Part shown: piece by piece, positions 28,414-37,962 of the stretch
Layout of the letters: each line of letters starts with the position of its first letter
Numbering within the stretch: the stretch's first letter is position 1
Source: Pseudomonadota bacterium
GTDB lineage: Bacteria; Pseudomonadota; Gammaproteobacteria; Xanthomonadales; Xanthomonadaceae
Assembly: GCA_023390905.1 (NCBI GenBank)
Contig: JAEWBY010000079.1
Span: 1-64,000 of the forward strand
DNA: 64,000 bases
Direction of reading: 5' to 3'
Made by a program: the position numbers and the translations under genes
The notes under the pieces: generated by a model
Database searches by the model: none
Seen by the model: the letters and a program-made list of their open reading frames with translations, nothing else
Told to the model about the DNA's origin: nothing

Positions 28414-29814
28414 ATGCTTCCGCTCGTCGCCCTCGTGGGCCGCCCCAATGTCGGCAAATCGACCCTGTTCAATGCGCTGACGCGCAGCCGTGACGCGCTG
28501 GTCCACGATCAGCCCGGCGTCACCCGCGACCGTCATTACGGTGTCTGCCGGCCGGATGCGGATCAGTCGTTCGTGGTCGTGGACACCGGCGGCATCGCGG
28601 GCCAGGAAGAGGGCCTGGCCGGCGCCACCGCGCGACAGGCGCGTTCGGCGGCCGCCGAGGCGGACCTGGTGCTGTTCATCGTGGATGGTCGCGAAGGTCC
28701 GTCCGCGCTGGACGACGACATCCTCGGCTGGCTGCGCAAGACGGCCCGTCCGACGCTGCTGGTCGTCAACAAGGTCGATGGCGTGGACGAAACCACCGCG
28801 CTCGCCGAATTCGCCCGTTACGGCTTCGACGATGTCATCAGCATCTCCGCGTCGCATCGCCAGGGCATCGACGATCTGCTGGAACAGGTGCTGCGACGCC
28901 TGCCGGAAGAAGGCGGAGCCGAGGCGCTGGATGAAGATCCCTCGCGGATGCGCATCGCTTTCGTTGGCCGGCCCAATGTCGGCAAGTCGACGCTGGTCAA
29001 TCGTCTGCTCGGCGAGGAACGCATGATCGCCTCGGAAGTGCCGGGGACCACGCGCGATTCGATTGCCGTCGATCTCGAGCGCGATGGCCGCCAGTATCGT
29101 CTGGTCGATACGGCCGGACTGCGCCGCAAGTCGCGCGTGGACGAAGCGGTCGAGAAGTTCAGCGTGGTCAAGACGCTGCAATCGATCGAGCAATGCCAGG
29201 TCGCCGTGCTGTTGCTCGATGCGACCGAGGGCGTCACCGATCAGGACGCGAGCGTGCTGGGCGCGATCCTCGATGCCGGCCGTGCGCTGGTGGTGGCGAT
29301 CAACAAATGGGACGGGCTGACCAGCTACCAGCGCGAGCAGGCCGAAGCATTGCTCGCGCGCAAGCTCAACTTCGTCGACTGGGCCGAGGCCGTGCGCATC
29401 TCGGCCAAGCACGGTTCGGGCCTGCGCGAACTGTTCGCGGCCATCCATCGCGCGCATGCCTCGGCCACGCGGGAGTTCAGCACCAGCGAAATCAACAAGG
29501 CGCTGGAAATCGCCTATGAAACGAATCCGCCGCCGAGCATCCGCGGCCACGTATCCAAGCTGCGCTACGTGCATCCGGGCGGCAACAATCCGCCGACCTT
29601 CGTCGTCCACGGCAACCGCCTGAAGGTGCTGCCGGAATCGTACAAGCGCTATCTGGAGAACTTCTTCCGCAAGCGCTTCAAGCTGGTCGGCACGCCGGTG
29701 CGTTTCGTCTTCAGGGAAGGCACCAATCCCTACGAAGGCAAGAAGAACGAACTGAGCGATCGCCAGATCGCCCGCAAGCGCCGCCTGATCCGGCACGTCA
29801 AACGCAACAAGTAA
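28414..29814 (+). CDS. der: Ribosome assembly GTPase Der (EngA)
   Basis: A 466-residue essential GTPase with two tandem G domains ([14 protein letters not shown] at the start; [17 protein letters not shown] near residue 185) and a C-terminal KH-like domain. NKVD and NKWD guanine-specificity motifs are present. It acts in 50S maturation. The ATG at 28414 fits known N-termini, and the in-frame region upstream is the bamB terminator region. Confidence 0.97.
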   Translation: MLPLVALVGRPNVGKSTLFNALTRSRDALVHDQPGVTRDRHYGVCRPDADQSFVVVDTGGIAGQEEGLAGATARQARSAAAEADLVLFIVDGREGPSALDDDILGWLRKTARPTLLVVNKVDGVDETTALAEFARYGFDDVISISASHRQGIDDLLEQVLRRLPEEGGAEALDEDPSRMRIAFVGRPNVGKSTLVNRLLGEERMIASEVPGTTRDSIAVDLERDGRQYRLVDTAGLRRKSRVDEAVEKFSVVKTLQSIEQCQVAVLLLDATEGVTDQDASVLGAILDAGRALVVAINKWDGLTSYQREQAEALLARKLNFVDWAEAVRISAKHGSGLRELFAAIHRAHASATREFSTSEINKALEIAYETNPPPSIRGHVSKLRYVHPGGNNPPTFVVHGNRLKVLPESYKRYLENFFRKRFKLVGTPVRFVFREGTNPYEGKKNELSDRQIARKRRLIRHVKRNK

Positions 29815-29816
29815 AG

Positions 29817-31034
29817 ATGGACGGCGGCTTTCCCACGCGCATTGCATATGATCAGGCCCGTGCGCTGATCGAGACGGCCGGAGCCTCGCGTCGTCTGCCC
29901 GCCGAGCGGGTTTCGATCCGGCGCACCGATGGCCGCGTACTGGCCGAAGCAATCCACGCCCCGATCGACCTGCCGCCGTTCGACAACAGCCGCATGGACG
30001 GCTTCGCGTTCCACCATGCCGACCTGGCGCACCGCCCCGCGCTCAGCCTGCGATTGGCGGGAGAACAGTTCGCCGGCGTGGATCTGCGTGCCGCGCTCGG
30101 CCGGGGCGAATGCATCCGCATCACCACCGGCGCGCCGATGCCGGCCGGCGCGGACACGGTGGTCATCAAGGAAAACACCCGCCTCGAAGGCGAGATTCTC
30201 CATCTGGACGAACTGCCGGCCTGCGGCGCGAATGTCGGCCGGCGTGGAGAAGACGTCACGGCCGGAACGCCGATGCTCGCCGCGGGCGAAGTACTGACGC
30301 CAGCGCGCACCAGCCTGCTGGCCGCGCTCGGCCTGGCGGATGTCGCCGTAGTTGGCCGGCCCACCGTCGCGGTGTTCACCACCGGTGACGAACTCGTCGA
30401 ACCCGGACTGCCCTTGCAGGCCGGCCAGATCTACAACAGCAATCGCGAACTGCTGATGGGTCTGCTGCGCGAGCAGGGACTGGAGCCGACCGCCTGGCCG
30501 ACGCTTCCCGATGAGCCGGACCGCGTACGCACGATGCTGACCGATGCGGCATCGGCCTTCGATCTGGTGATCACCTGCGGCGGCGTGTCCGCAGGCGAGA
30601 AAGACTATCTGCCCGCCTTCCTCGAAGACGCCGGCCGCATCCATTTCTGGAAAACCCGGATCAAGCCCGGCATGCCGGTGCTGTTCGGCGAAGTCGACCG
30701 CGCGCTGATCCTGGGTCTGCCCGGCAATCCGGTTTCGGTGCTGGCCACGTTCCTAGCGTTCGGCGTGCCGCTGCTGGATGCACTGCAGGGGCGCGCGCCG
30801 CGCGCAGCCTGGCATGCGCGACTGGCGGCGGACTGGAGCAAGAAGCACCCGCGCCATGAATTCCTGCGCGGCCGTCTGCAGCCGGGCGAGGACGGCACAC
30901 TGCGGGTGATGCCCCATCCGGCCGATGGCTCGCATCGGTTGCGCGGGGCGGCCGACAGCGATGCATTGATCGTGCTGCCGGAAGGCGAGCGCGATTACGC
31001 GGCTGGCGATGTGGTCCACATCATCCCGTACTGA
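29817..31034 (+). CDS. moeA: Molybdopterin molybdotransferase
   Basis: A 405-residue enzyme that inserts molybdate into adenylated molybdopterin. The segments PPFDNSRMDGFAF, ITTGAPMPAGADTVV, FTTGDELVEPG and KPGMPVLFGE are diagnostic, and the LGLPGNPVSVLATF active-site loop is intact. It starts two bases after the der stop, so it may be read from the der transcript. The adjacent moeB-like gene suggests a small molybdenum-cofactor locus. Confidence 0.95.
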   Translation: MDGGFPTRIAYDQARALIETAGASRRLPAERVSIRRTDGRVLAEAIHAPIDLPPFDNSRMDGFAFHHADLAHRPALSLRLAGEQFAGVDLRAALGRGECIRITTGAPMPAGADTVVIKENTRLEGEILHLDELPACGANVGRRGEDVTAGTPMLAAGEVLTPARTSLLAALGLADVAVVGRPTVAVFTTGDELVEPGLPLQAGQIYNSNRELLMGLLREQGLEPTAWPTLPDEPDRVRTMLTDAASAFDLVITCGGVSAGEKDYLPAFLEDAGRIHFWKTRIKPGMPVLFGEVDRALILGLPGNPVSVLATFLAFGVPLLDALQGRAPRAAWHARLAADWSKKHPRHEFLRGRLQPGEDGTLRVMPHPADGSHRLRGAADSDALIVLPEGERDYAAGDVVHIIPY

Positions 31035-31084
31035 GCGGCTCCCGGCCGGTCGTGCCGCGCGTAAAGCCGCGCCATAATCGACGC

Positions 31085-32221
31085 ATGGATATCCGAGAAA
31101 TCAGTCCGGCCGAAGTCGCCACGCATCTGGCCGCCGGCGCGGCCTTCATCGACGTGCGCGAAGAACACGAGCGCATGCAGGGCCAGGCCGAAGGCGTCAC
31201 GGGCATTGCCAAGGCCGAGCTGATCGCCGAGCCGGGCCGCCATCTGCCGGATCCGCAGCGCCGCGTCGTGCTGATCTGCCAGAAGGGCGGCCGCTCGATG
31301 GAGGCCGCCCGGGCATTGCAGGCGCTGGGCTACGTGGATCTGCTGTCGGTGACCGGCGGCACCTCGCGCTGGCAGGAAGAAGGCCGGCCGATGGTCAAAC
31401 CCGCCGTCGATGCCGGGGTGGCCGATTTCCACGAGCGCTATTCGCGGCACCTGCTGCTGCCCGAGGTCGGGATCGAGGGCCAGCAACGGCTGCGTGCCGC
31501 GCGCGTGTTGATGATTGGCGCAGGCGGGCTGGGCTCGCCCGCCGGTTTCTATCTGGCCGCCGCCGGCGTGGGCCATCTGCGCATCGCAGACGACGACGTG
31601 GTCGATCGCAGCAATCTGCAACGCCAGATCCTGCATACCGAGTCGCGCATCGGCCAGCCCAAGGTCGCGTCCGCGCGCGCCACGCTGCACGCACTGAATC
31701 CCGGCACCGACGTGGAAGCGGTGCAGGCGCGCGTGACCTCGGCCAATGTCGAGGCGCTGCTCGAAGGCGTGGACGTGGTGCTCGATGGCGCCGACAACTT
31801 CCCCGTGCGCTACCTGCTCAACGACGCCTGCGTGAAACTCGGCAAGCCGCTCGTCTATGGCGCGGTGCAACGGTTCGAGGGACAGGTCAGCGTGTTCGAC
31901 GCCGGCCGCCATCGGGGCGAAAAACCCTGCTACCGGTGCCTGTTTCCGGAACCGCCACCGCCGGAATTCGCGCCCAACTGTGCCGAGGCCGGCGTTCTTG
32001 GCGTACTGCCGGGCGTGATTGGACTGCTGCAGGCCACGGAGGTCATCAAGCTCCTGCTCGGCGCAGGCGAACCGCTGAGCGGACGTCTGCTGCATTTCGA
32101 TGCGCTCGGCATGCGCTTCCGCGAGACGCGGCTGCGCCCGGATCCGCAGTGTCCGATCTGCGCGGCGGGCGTTTCGTTTCCCGGCTATATCGACTACCAG
32201 AAATTCTGTTCGCTCGGCTGA
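31085..32221 (+). CDS. moeB: Rhodanese-MoeB fusion: molybdopterin-synthase adenylyltransferase
   Basis: A 378-residue two-domain protein. Residues 1-105 are a rhodanese domain with active-site Cys65 in ICQKGGRS. From about 120 to 378 follows an E1-like adenylyltransferase (MIGAGGLGSPAGFYL) with two zinc CxxC pairs (CYRC and CPIC). It would adenylate the C-terminus of MoaD and possibly supply sulfur from its own rhodanese domain. A CATAAT box ends six bases before the ATG, so the message may be leaderless. A thiamine (ThiF) role is an alternative. Confidence 0.9.
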   Translation: MDIREISPAEVATHLAAGAAFIDVREEHERMQGQAEGVTGIAKAELIAEPGRHLPDPQRRVVLICQKGGRSMEAARALQALGYVDLLSVTGGTSRWQEEGRPMVKPAVDAGVADFHERYSRHLLLPEVGIEGQQRLRAARVLMIGAGGLGSPAGFYLAAAGVGHLRIADDDVVDRSNLQRQILHTESRIGQPKVASARATLHALNPGTDVEAVQARVTSANVEALLEGVDVVLDGADNFPVRYLLNDACVKLGKPLVYGAVQRFEGQVSVFDAGRHRGEKPCYRCLFPEPPPPEFAPNCAEAGVLGVLPGVIGLLQATEVIKLLLGAGEPLSGRLLHFDALGMRFRETRLRPDPQCPICAAGVSFPGYIDYQKFCSLG

Positions 32222-32460
32222 GCGCAACCGGTTGCGGGCGTGAGGTCGAGCATGGCCGCGCGCGCCGGACACGCCGATCCCTTCCGTCGAATGGAGCGGG
32301 AAGTCCACGTTCGCAATGCATCATCGGGTGTGCCTTTGCGAAACCTGATACCCGGCGACGCCGGCGGCATCGTCGTCTCGGGCATCTCCCGATCCCGCCG
32401 GCGCGGGCGTCACCTGCGTGGACCGCCGTGCCGCCAGTCAAGCCGGCTAGACTGTGAGCC

Positions 32461-34296
32461 ATGTCAGTTGAATCCACGACCAGCGACCTGATCAAGGTCG
32501 TCGCATTGCTGGGCGCCGCCGTCGTGGCCGTGCCCGTGTTCCGCCGCCTGGGCCTGGGCTCGGTGCTCGGCTATCTCGCCGCCGGCCTGTTGATCGGGCC
32601 GTTCGGGCTGGCCTGGTTCTCCGATGCGCAGGCGATCCTGCATGTGGCCGAACTTGGTGTGGTGATGTTCCTGTTCGTCATTGGCCTGGAGATGCGGCCT
32701 TCGCATCTGTGGAGCCTGCGCGGCGAAATCTTTGGCCTGGGCACGCTGCAGATTGTCGCCTGCACGGTCGCACTGACCGGCGTCGGGCTGGCGTTCGGTT
32801 ATCAGCTCCCGGTCGCCTTCATCGGCGCGATGGGGTTCGTGCTGACCTCCACCGCCGTGGTCATGCAGTTGCTGGGAGAACGCGGCGACATCGCGCTGCC
32901 GCGCGGGCAGCGCATCGTCTCGATCCTGCTGTTCGAGGATCTGCTGATCGTCCCGCTGCTGGCGATCGTCGCCTTCATGTCGCCGGAGGTCGTGCAGCGC
33001 GGCGGTGAATCGCGCTGGGTCGGCGTCGGCATCGCGGCCGCCTCGCTCGCCGGACTGGTCGCGGCCGGGGTCTGGCTGCTCAATCCGTTGTTCCGCATTC
33101 TCGCCGCGGCCAAGGCGCGCGAAGTGATGACGGCGGCCGCGCTGCTGGTCGTGCTGGGCGCGGCGTTGCTGATGCAACTGGGCGGGCTGTCGATGGCGAT
33201 GGGCGCGTTCCTGGCCGGCGTGCTGCTGTCCGAGTCCACGTTCCGCCACCAGATCGAAGCCGACATCGAACCCTTCCGCGGCATCCTGCTGGGGTTGTTC
33301 TTCCTTGGCGTGGGCATGGCGCTGGACCTGGGCGTGGTGTACCGCAACTGGCCGCTGATCGTCGGCGCGGTGCTGGCGATGATGGTGGTCAAGGCGATCG
33401 CGATCTATGTCGTCGCGCTATTGACCCGCACCTGCCACGCCGAGGCGATCGATCGCGCGGTCGTGATGGCGCAGGGCGGCGAGTTCGCCTTCGTGCTGTT
33501 TGCCGCCGCCGCCGCCGCGCGCGTCATCGATGCCGAGACCGCCGCCAACCTGACCGCCATCGTCGTGCTGTCGATGGCGCTGACGCCGCTGGTGGCCAAT
33601 GCCTTCCGCCGCTTCACGCCGAAGACGCAGGCGAACCTGGAAGGCGTGGACGCAGCCGAAGGCCTGCACGGCAGCGTGCTGATCATCGGCTTCGGTCGAT
33701 TCGGCCAGGTGATGAGCCAGTCGCTGCTGGCGCGCGATGTCGATGTGACGATCATCGATACCGACATCGAAATGATCCGCAGTGCCGAGGAATTCGGTTT
33801 CAAGATCTATTACGGCGATGGCACGCGGCTGGACGTGCTGCACGCGTCCGGCGCCGCCAGCGCGCGCGCGCTGGCGATCTGCGTGGATGACAAAGCGGCG
33901 GCCAATCGCATCGTCGAACTGGCGCGGCAGGAATTTCCGCAGGCCAAGTTGCTGGTGCGCTCGTTCGATCGCGAGCATTCGCTGGAACTGGTGGCGGCCG
34001 GCGTGGATTACCAGATACGCGAAACCTTCGAATCGGCGGTGGAATTCGGCCAGGCGGCGCTGGTCGAACTGGGCGTGCCCGAGGACGAGGCGGCCAGCAT
34101 CGCCGCCGAAGTGCGGCGGCTGGACGCCGAGCGTTTCGAACTGGAAATGGCGGCCGGTGATGTGCGCGCCGGCATTCCGCTGATGCGCGGCAATATCCCC
34201 ATCAAGCCCACGCCGACGCCATTCACGCCGCCGCGCCGTGAAGCGCGACCGCTGAACGAGGAAGCGGCCGAGGCGATCGGCGAGGAAGAAGAGTAG
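32461..34296 (+). CDS. CPA2-family cation:proton antiporter with TrkA-N domain (KefB/KefC-like)
   Basis: A 611-residue inner-membrane protein. The first 380 residues form about 12-13 helices of a Na+/H+-exchanger-type domain (VMFLFVIGLEMRPSHLW, FLAGVLLSES). Residues about 400-520 are a nucleotide-binding RCK/TrkA-N domain (IIGFGRFGQVMSQ). KefB and KefC extrude K+ under glutathione control; the acidic C-terminal tail here is a lineage feature. The preceding 239-bp gap shows only a short palindrome (CGCAACCGGTTGCG, 32223-32236), no other feature. Confidence 0.9.
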   Translation: MSVESTTSDLIKVVALLGAAVVAVPVFRRLGLGSVLGYLAAGLLIGPFGLAWFSDAQAILHVAELGVVMFLFVIGLEMRPSHLWSLRGEIFGLGTLQIVACTVALTGVGLAFGYQLPVAFIGAMGFVLTSTAVVMQLLGERGDIALPRGQRIVSILLFEDLLIVPLLAIVAFMSPEVVQRGGESRWVGVGIAAASLAGLVAAGVWLLNPLFRILAAAKAREVMTAAALLVVLGAALLMQLGGLSMAMGAFLAGVLLSESTFRHQIEADIEPFRGILLGLFFLGVGMALDLGVVYRNWPLIVGAVLAMMVVKAIAIYVVALLTRTCHAEAIDRAVVMAQGGEFAFVLFAAAAAARVIDAETAANLTAIVVLSMALTPLVANAFRRFTPKTQANLEGVDAAEGLHGSVLIIGFGRFGQVMSQSLLARDVDVTIIDTDIEMIRSAEEFGFKIYYGDGTRLDVLHASGAASARALAICVDDKAAANRIVELARQEFPQAKLLVRSFDREHSLELVAAGVDYQIRETFESAVEFGQAALVELGVPEDEAASIAAEVRRLDAERFELEMAAGDVRAGIPLMRGNIPIKPTPTPFTPPRREARPLNEEAAEAIGEEEE

Positions 34297-34303
34297 TCCC
34301 TCG

Positions 34304-35110
34304 CTATCGCGGCGCTTCGTCCGCGTACTGCAGGAACTGCGCGATCGCCTCCCAGTAGCGTGGCGAGCGCGACAGCGAATCGTGGTCGTCGGCGGGGAAT
34401 TCCACTACGCGCGGGCGTTGATGCCCCTGCCGGATCAGGCGATCCGTGTGGGCCGGCGGCACCACGTCATCGCGCCCGGCGCGCAGCACCAGCCACGGCC
34501 CGGCATGGGCGCGAATATGGTCGGTGGATGCGTAGTGATCCCGCAGCAGCCAGCGCACCGGCAGCCACGGATAATGCGCCTGCGCCACGGATGACAGGCT
34601 GTCGAGTGGCGTCACCAGGATCAGTCGATCGATCACGCGCGTGGCTGCCAACTGCACGGCCACGCCGCTGCCCAGACTGCGGCCGATCACCGCGATGCGG
34701 CCGTGCGGATGCAGCCGCCGGACTTCGTCATGGAGCGCCTGTGCGTCCGCGATCAGCGCGGCTTCCTCCGGCATGCCCGGGTTCGGTCCGTAACCGCGAT
34801 AGGGCACGACATACACCGTGCGATCGTGCAGATGCGCAGCGAGATCCGCGCGCGTGTACTGCACGGCTTCGGCATTGCCGCGGAAGTAGAGCAGGGCATC
34901 GCGTCGCCCCGGATTGAGCCGCCAGCCGCGCAACGTCAGCCCGTCGCGTCCCAGGATGAAATCGGCGTCCACCGCGTCGGTGCGCGTGCCCTGCGGGAAA
35001 TAGATGAGCGCGCGCTGCTGCGCATACATCAGTCCGCACAGCGCGGCGTAGGCAAGCATCGGCAGCGCCAGCATCCAGACCCTCCAGCGTGCCCGCCGAT
35101 GCTCAGCCAT
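34304..35110 (-). CDS. Membrane-anchored alpha/beta hydrolase
   Basis: A 268-residue protein with an N-terminal helix (residues 10-31) that anchors or exports it, then an alpha/beta hydrolase fold with nucleophile Ser145 in GRSLGSG and an oxyanion region LYFRGNAEA. It resembles the BEM46/YfhR group of serine hydrolases of unknown substrate. The start overlaps the upstream DUF1244 gene by eight bases, so the two are coupled. Confidence 0.85.
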   Translation of the reverse strand: MAEHRRARWRVWMLALPMLAYAALCGLMYAQQRALIYFPQGTRTDAVDADFILGRDGLTLRGWRLNPGRRDALLYFRGNAEAVQYTRADLAAHLHDRTVYVVPYRGYGPNPGMPEEAALIADAQALHDEVRRLHPHGRIAVIGRSLGSGVAVQLAATRVIDRLILVTPLDSLSSVAQAHYPWLPVRWLLRDHYASTDHIRAHAGPWLVLRAGRDDVVPPAHTDRLIRQGHQRPRVVEFPADDHDSLSRSPRYWEAIAQFLQYADEAPR

Positions 35111-35399
35111 GGGGCGTGTGCGTGCGCGCGAACGCGGCCAGTTGTTCCGGCGTGGCTTCTTTCTGGTGAAGCGCCTTCCATGCCTCGAACGGCATACCGT
35201 AGACGTGCGCTCGCGCCTCGCTCTTGCTCATCGGCGTGCCCGCGGCTTCGGCCGCTTCGCGATACCAGTCGGCCAGGCAGTTGCGGCAGAAGCCGGCGAG
35301 GGTCATCAGATCGATGTTCTGCACGTCGGTGCGCTGTTCGTTGAGGTGGCGCAGCAAGCGGCGGAAGGCGGCGGCTTCGTGGGCGGTGGTGTCGGTCAT
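35103..35399 (-). CDS. DUF1244-family protein
   Basis: A 98-residue cytosolic protein with a CRNCLADWY segment, the hallmark of DUF1244, and an [22 protein letters not shown] stretch conserved in proteobacteria. No function is established. It is likely cotranscribed with the downstream hydrolase. The start is set by the ATG at 35399; further in-frame sequence upstream overlaps the divergent folD promoter region. Confidence 0.85.
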   Translation of the reverse strand: MTDTTAHEAAAFRRLLRHLNEQRTDVQNIDLMTLAGFCRNCLADWYREAAEAAGTPMSKSEARAHVYGMPFEAWKALHQKEATPEQLAAFARTHTPHG

Positions 35400-35502
35400 G
35401 GCGTGTCGTTCGATGCGGTGCAAGGGGGCGCGGGAAATCCAACTCCCAACGGGAGTGGGGATCGGCGACAATATCGCCGACTTCCGCCCCCGTGTGTCGC
35501 TG

Positions 35503-36369
35503 ATGACTGCCCGAATCCTGGACGGCCGCCGCATTGCCGAAAATCTGCTGGACGAGCTGAAGGCGCGCGTGGACGCGAGGCTGGCCGCGGGCGGACAACG
35601 GCCGGGCCTGGCGGTGGTGCTGGTCGGCGGAGATCCGGCGTCCACCGTGTACGTGCGCAACAAGCGCCGCGCCGCCGAGAAGGTCGGCATCCACGCCCAC
35701 GATTTCGATCTGCCGGCGGGCACGTCCGAAGCCGAACTGCTGGCGCTGATCGATCGGCTCAATGCGGATCCGGCGATCCACGGCATCCTCGTGCAGTTGC
35801 CGCTGCCGGGCATCGCCGATGCCAGCCGGCTGATCGAGCGCATCGATCCGCGCAAGGACGTGGACGGTTTCCATCCCGCCAATGTCGGTCATCTGGCGCT
35901 GCGGCAGTTCGGCCTGCGTCCGTGCACGCCGCGCGGCATCACCACGTTGCTGGCCTACACCGATCGGCCCGTGCGCGGACAGAACGCCACCATCGTGGGG
36001 GTCAGCAACCACGTCGGCCGGCCGATGGCGCTGGAACTGCTGATTGCGGGCTGCACGGTCACCAGTTGCCACAAATTCACCCCCGCCGACGTGCTCCAGG
36101 CGCGGGTGCGCGATGCCGACATCCTCGTGGTCGCGGTGGGGCGCCCGGGGCTGATTCCGGGCGAATGGGTCAAACCGGGCGCGGTGGTCATCGACGTGGG
36201 CATCAACCGGCTCGATGACGGCCGGCTGGTCGGCGACGTGGGTTTCGAGGCCGCGGCCGAGCGCGCCAGCTGGATTACGCCGGTGCCGGGCGGGGTGGGG
36301 CCGATGACGGTCGCCACGCTGATGCAGAACACCCTGGAAGCGGCCGAAGCGCAGCAGGCGGCACGCTGA
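35503..36369 (+). CDS. folD: Bifunctional methylene-THF dehydrogenase / methenyl-THF cyclohydrolase
   Basis: A 288-residue enzyme interconverting methylene-, methenyl- and 10-formyl-tetrahydrofolate with NADP. Key residues are the Tyr and Lys of [12 protein letters not shown] (about 49-55), the ILVQLPLPG substrate loop and the cofactor segment [16 protein letters not shown]. The last part [18 protein letters not shown] is diagnostic. It lies next to guaBA, consistent with purine supply of one-carbon units. Confidence 0.96.
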   Translation: MTARILDGRRIAENLLDELKARVDARLAAGGQRPGLAVVLVGGDPASTVYVRNKRRAAEKVGIHAHDFDLPAGTSEAELLALIDRLNADPAIHGILVQLPLPGIADASRLIERIDPRKDVDGFHPANVGHLALRQFGLRPCTPRGITTLLAYTDRPVRGQNATIVGVSNHVGRPMALELLIAGCTVTSCHKFTPADVLQARVRDADILVVAVGRPGLIPGEWVKPGAVVIDVGINRLDDGRLVGDVGFEAAAERASWITPVPGGVGPMTVATLMQNTLEAAEAQQAAR

Positions 36370-36383
36370 GTTTCCGTGCGGTC

Positions 36384-36413
36384 CTGACAGAGAGGCCGCC
36401 GAAGGGCTACAAT
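36384..36413 (+). promoter_or_regulatory. Promoter of guaB
   Basis: A CTGACA -35 (36384-36389) and TACAAT -10 (36408-36413) separated by 18 bases lie just after folD. Transcription would start near 36420, about 23 bases before the guaB ATG. Confidence 0.6.
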
Positions 36414-36442
36414 ATCGCGCTTCCCCACACTCGGGTCCGCCG

Positions 36443-37900
36443 ATGCTGCGCATCCAGGCTGAAGCACTTACCTACGACGACGTCTCGCTCGTCCCCGCCC
36501 ATTCCATCGTACTGCCCAAGGACGTGAGCCTGCAGACGCGGCTGACGCGCGACCTCCGGCTGAATCTGCCGATCGTCTCGGCGGCTATGGACACGGTCAC
36601 CGAAGCACGGCTGGCCATCGCGATGGCGCAGATGGGCGGCATCGGCATCATCCACAAGAACCTGACCGTCGAACAGCAGGCCACCGAAGTGGCCAAGGTC
36701 AAGAAGTTCGAGGCCGGCGTGATCAAGGAGCCCTTCACCGTCGGGCCCGACACCACGATCGCCGAAGTGCTGAAGCTGACCCGCGCGCGCAACATCTCGG
36801 GCGTGCCCGTGGTGGAAGGCGGCCAACTGGTCGGCATCGTCACCAGCCGCGACATGCGCTTCGAGACCAAGCTCGACGATCCGGTCCGCCACATCATGAC
36901 CAAGAAGGACCGCCTGATCACGGTCAAGGAAGGGGCCAGCGACAGCGAAGTACTGCAACTGCTGCACCGGAACCGCATCGAGAAAGTGCTGGTGGTCAAT
37001 GACGGCTTTGAACTGCGCGGCCTGATCACCGTCAAGGACATCCAGAAGAAGACCGACAACCCCAACGCCGCCAAGGACAGTGCGAGCCGTCTGGTCGTCG
37101 GCGCCGCGGTGGGCGTGGGCGGCGACACCGATCAGCGCGTGGAAGCGCTGGTCGCCGCCGGCGTGGACGTGGTGATCGTCGATACCGCGCACGGCCATTC
37201 GCAGGGCGTGCTCGATCGCGTGGCGTGGATCAAGAAGCGCTTCTCCGGCCTGCAGGTGATCGGCGGCAACATCGTCACCGGCGACGCCGCGCTGGCGCTG
37301 ATGGACGCGGGCGCCGATGCGGTGAAGGTCGGCGTCGGCCCCGGTTCGATCTGCACCACGCGCATGGTCGCCGGCGTCGGCGTTCCGCAGGTCACCGCGA
37401 TCGACATGGTGGCCGAAGCACTGAAGGATCAGATCCCGCTGATCGCCGATGGCGGCATCCGCTATTCCGGCGACATCGGCAAGGCGATCGCCGCCGGCGC
37501 ATCGACGGTGATGATCGGCGGCCTGTTCGCCGGCACCGAGGAAGCACCGGGCGAAGTCGAACTGTTCCAGGGCCGCAGCTACAAGAGCTATCGCGGCATG
37601 GGCAGCCTGGGCGCGATGGAGAAAGGCAGCAAGGATCGCTATTTCCAGGACGCCTCCGACGCCGACAAGCTGGTGCCCGAAGGCATCGAAGGCCGCGTGC
37701 CGTATCGCGGGTCCGTCGGCGGCATCCTGCATCAACTGGTCGGCGGACTGCGCGCGACGATGGGCTATGTCGGCTGCGCCACGATCGACGACATGCGCAG
37801 CAAGCCGAGCTTCGTGAAGATCACCGGCGCGGGCCAGCGCGAAAGCCACGTGCATGACGTGCAGATCACCAAGGAACCGCCGAATTACCGTGCAGGCTGA
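36443..37900 (+). CDS. guaB: Inosine-5'-monophosphate dehydrogenase
   Basis: A 485-residue enzyme oxidising IMP to XMP, the first committed step to GMP. The active-site Cys is residue 304 in GPGSICTTR, two CBS domains sit at about residues 95-205 ([20 protein letters not shown]), and the mobile flap carries [15 protein letters not shown] promoter lies immediately upstream. guaA follows with a 62-base gap, the usual guaBA pair. Confidence 0.97.
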   Translation: MLRIQAEALTYDDVSLVPAHSIVLPKDVSLQTRLTRDLRLNLPIVSAAMDTVTEARLAIAMAQMGGIGIIHKNLTVEQQATEVAKVKKFEAGVIKEPFTVGPDTTIAEVLKLTRARNISGVPVVEGGQLVGIVTSRDMRFETKLDDPVRHIMTKKDRLITVKEGASDSEVLQLLHRNRIEKVLVVNDGFELRGLITVKDIQKKTDNPNAAKDSASRLVVGAAVGVGGDTDQRVEALVAAGVDVVIVDTAHGHSQGVLDRVAWIKKRFSGLQVIGGNIVTGDAALALMDAGADAVKVGVGPGSICTTRMVAGVGVPQVTAIDMVAEALKDQIPLIADGGIRYSGDIGKAIAAGASTVMIGGLFAGTEEAPGEVELFQGRSYKSYRGMGSLGAMEKGSKDRYFQDASDADKLVPEGIEGRVPYRGSVGGILHQLVGGLRATMGYVGCATIDDMRSKPSFVKITGAGQRESHVHDVQITKEPPNYRAG

Positions 37901-37908
37901 GGAACGCC

Positions 37909-37937
37909 GGGATTCGTGATCCGGGATCAGGGATTGG
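37909..37937. repeat. Dispersed GGGATTCG-type repeat between guaB and guaA
   Basis: GGGATTCGTGATCCGGGATC is followed by AGGGATTGG, a member of the same short repeat type as the inverted pair near 19.7 kb. It takes up half of the guaB-guaA gap. Confidence 0.6.
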
Positions 37938-37962
37938 CCAGAGAACAACGCTCAGAGGAAAC

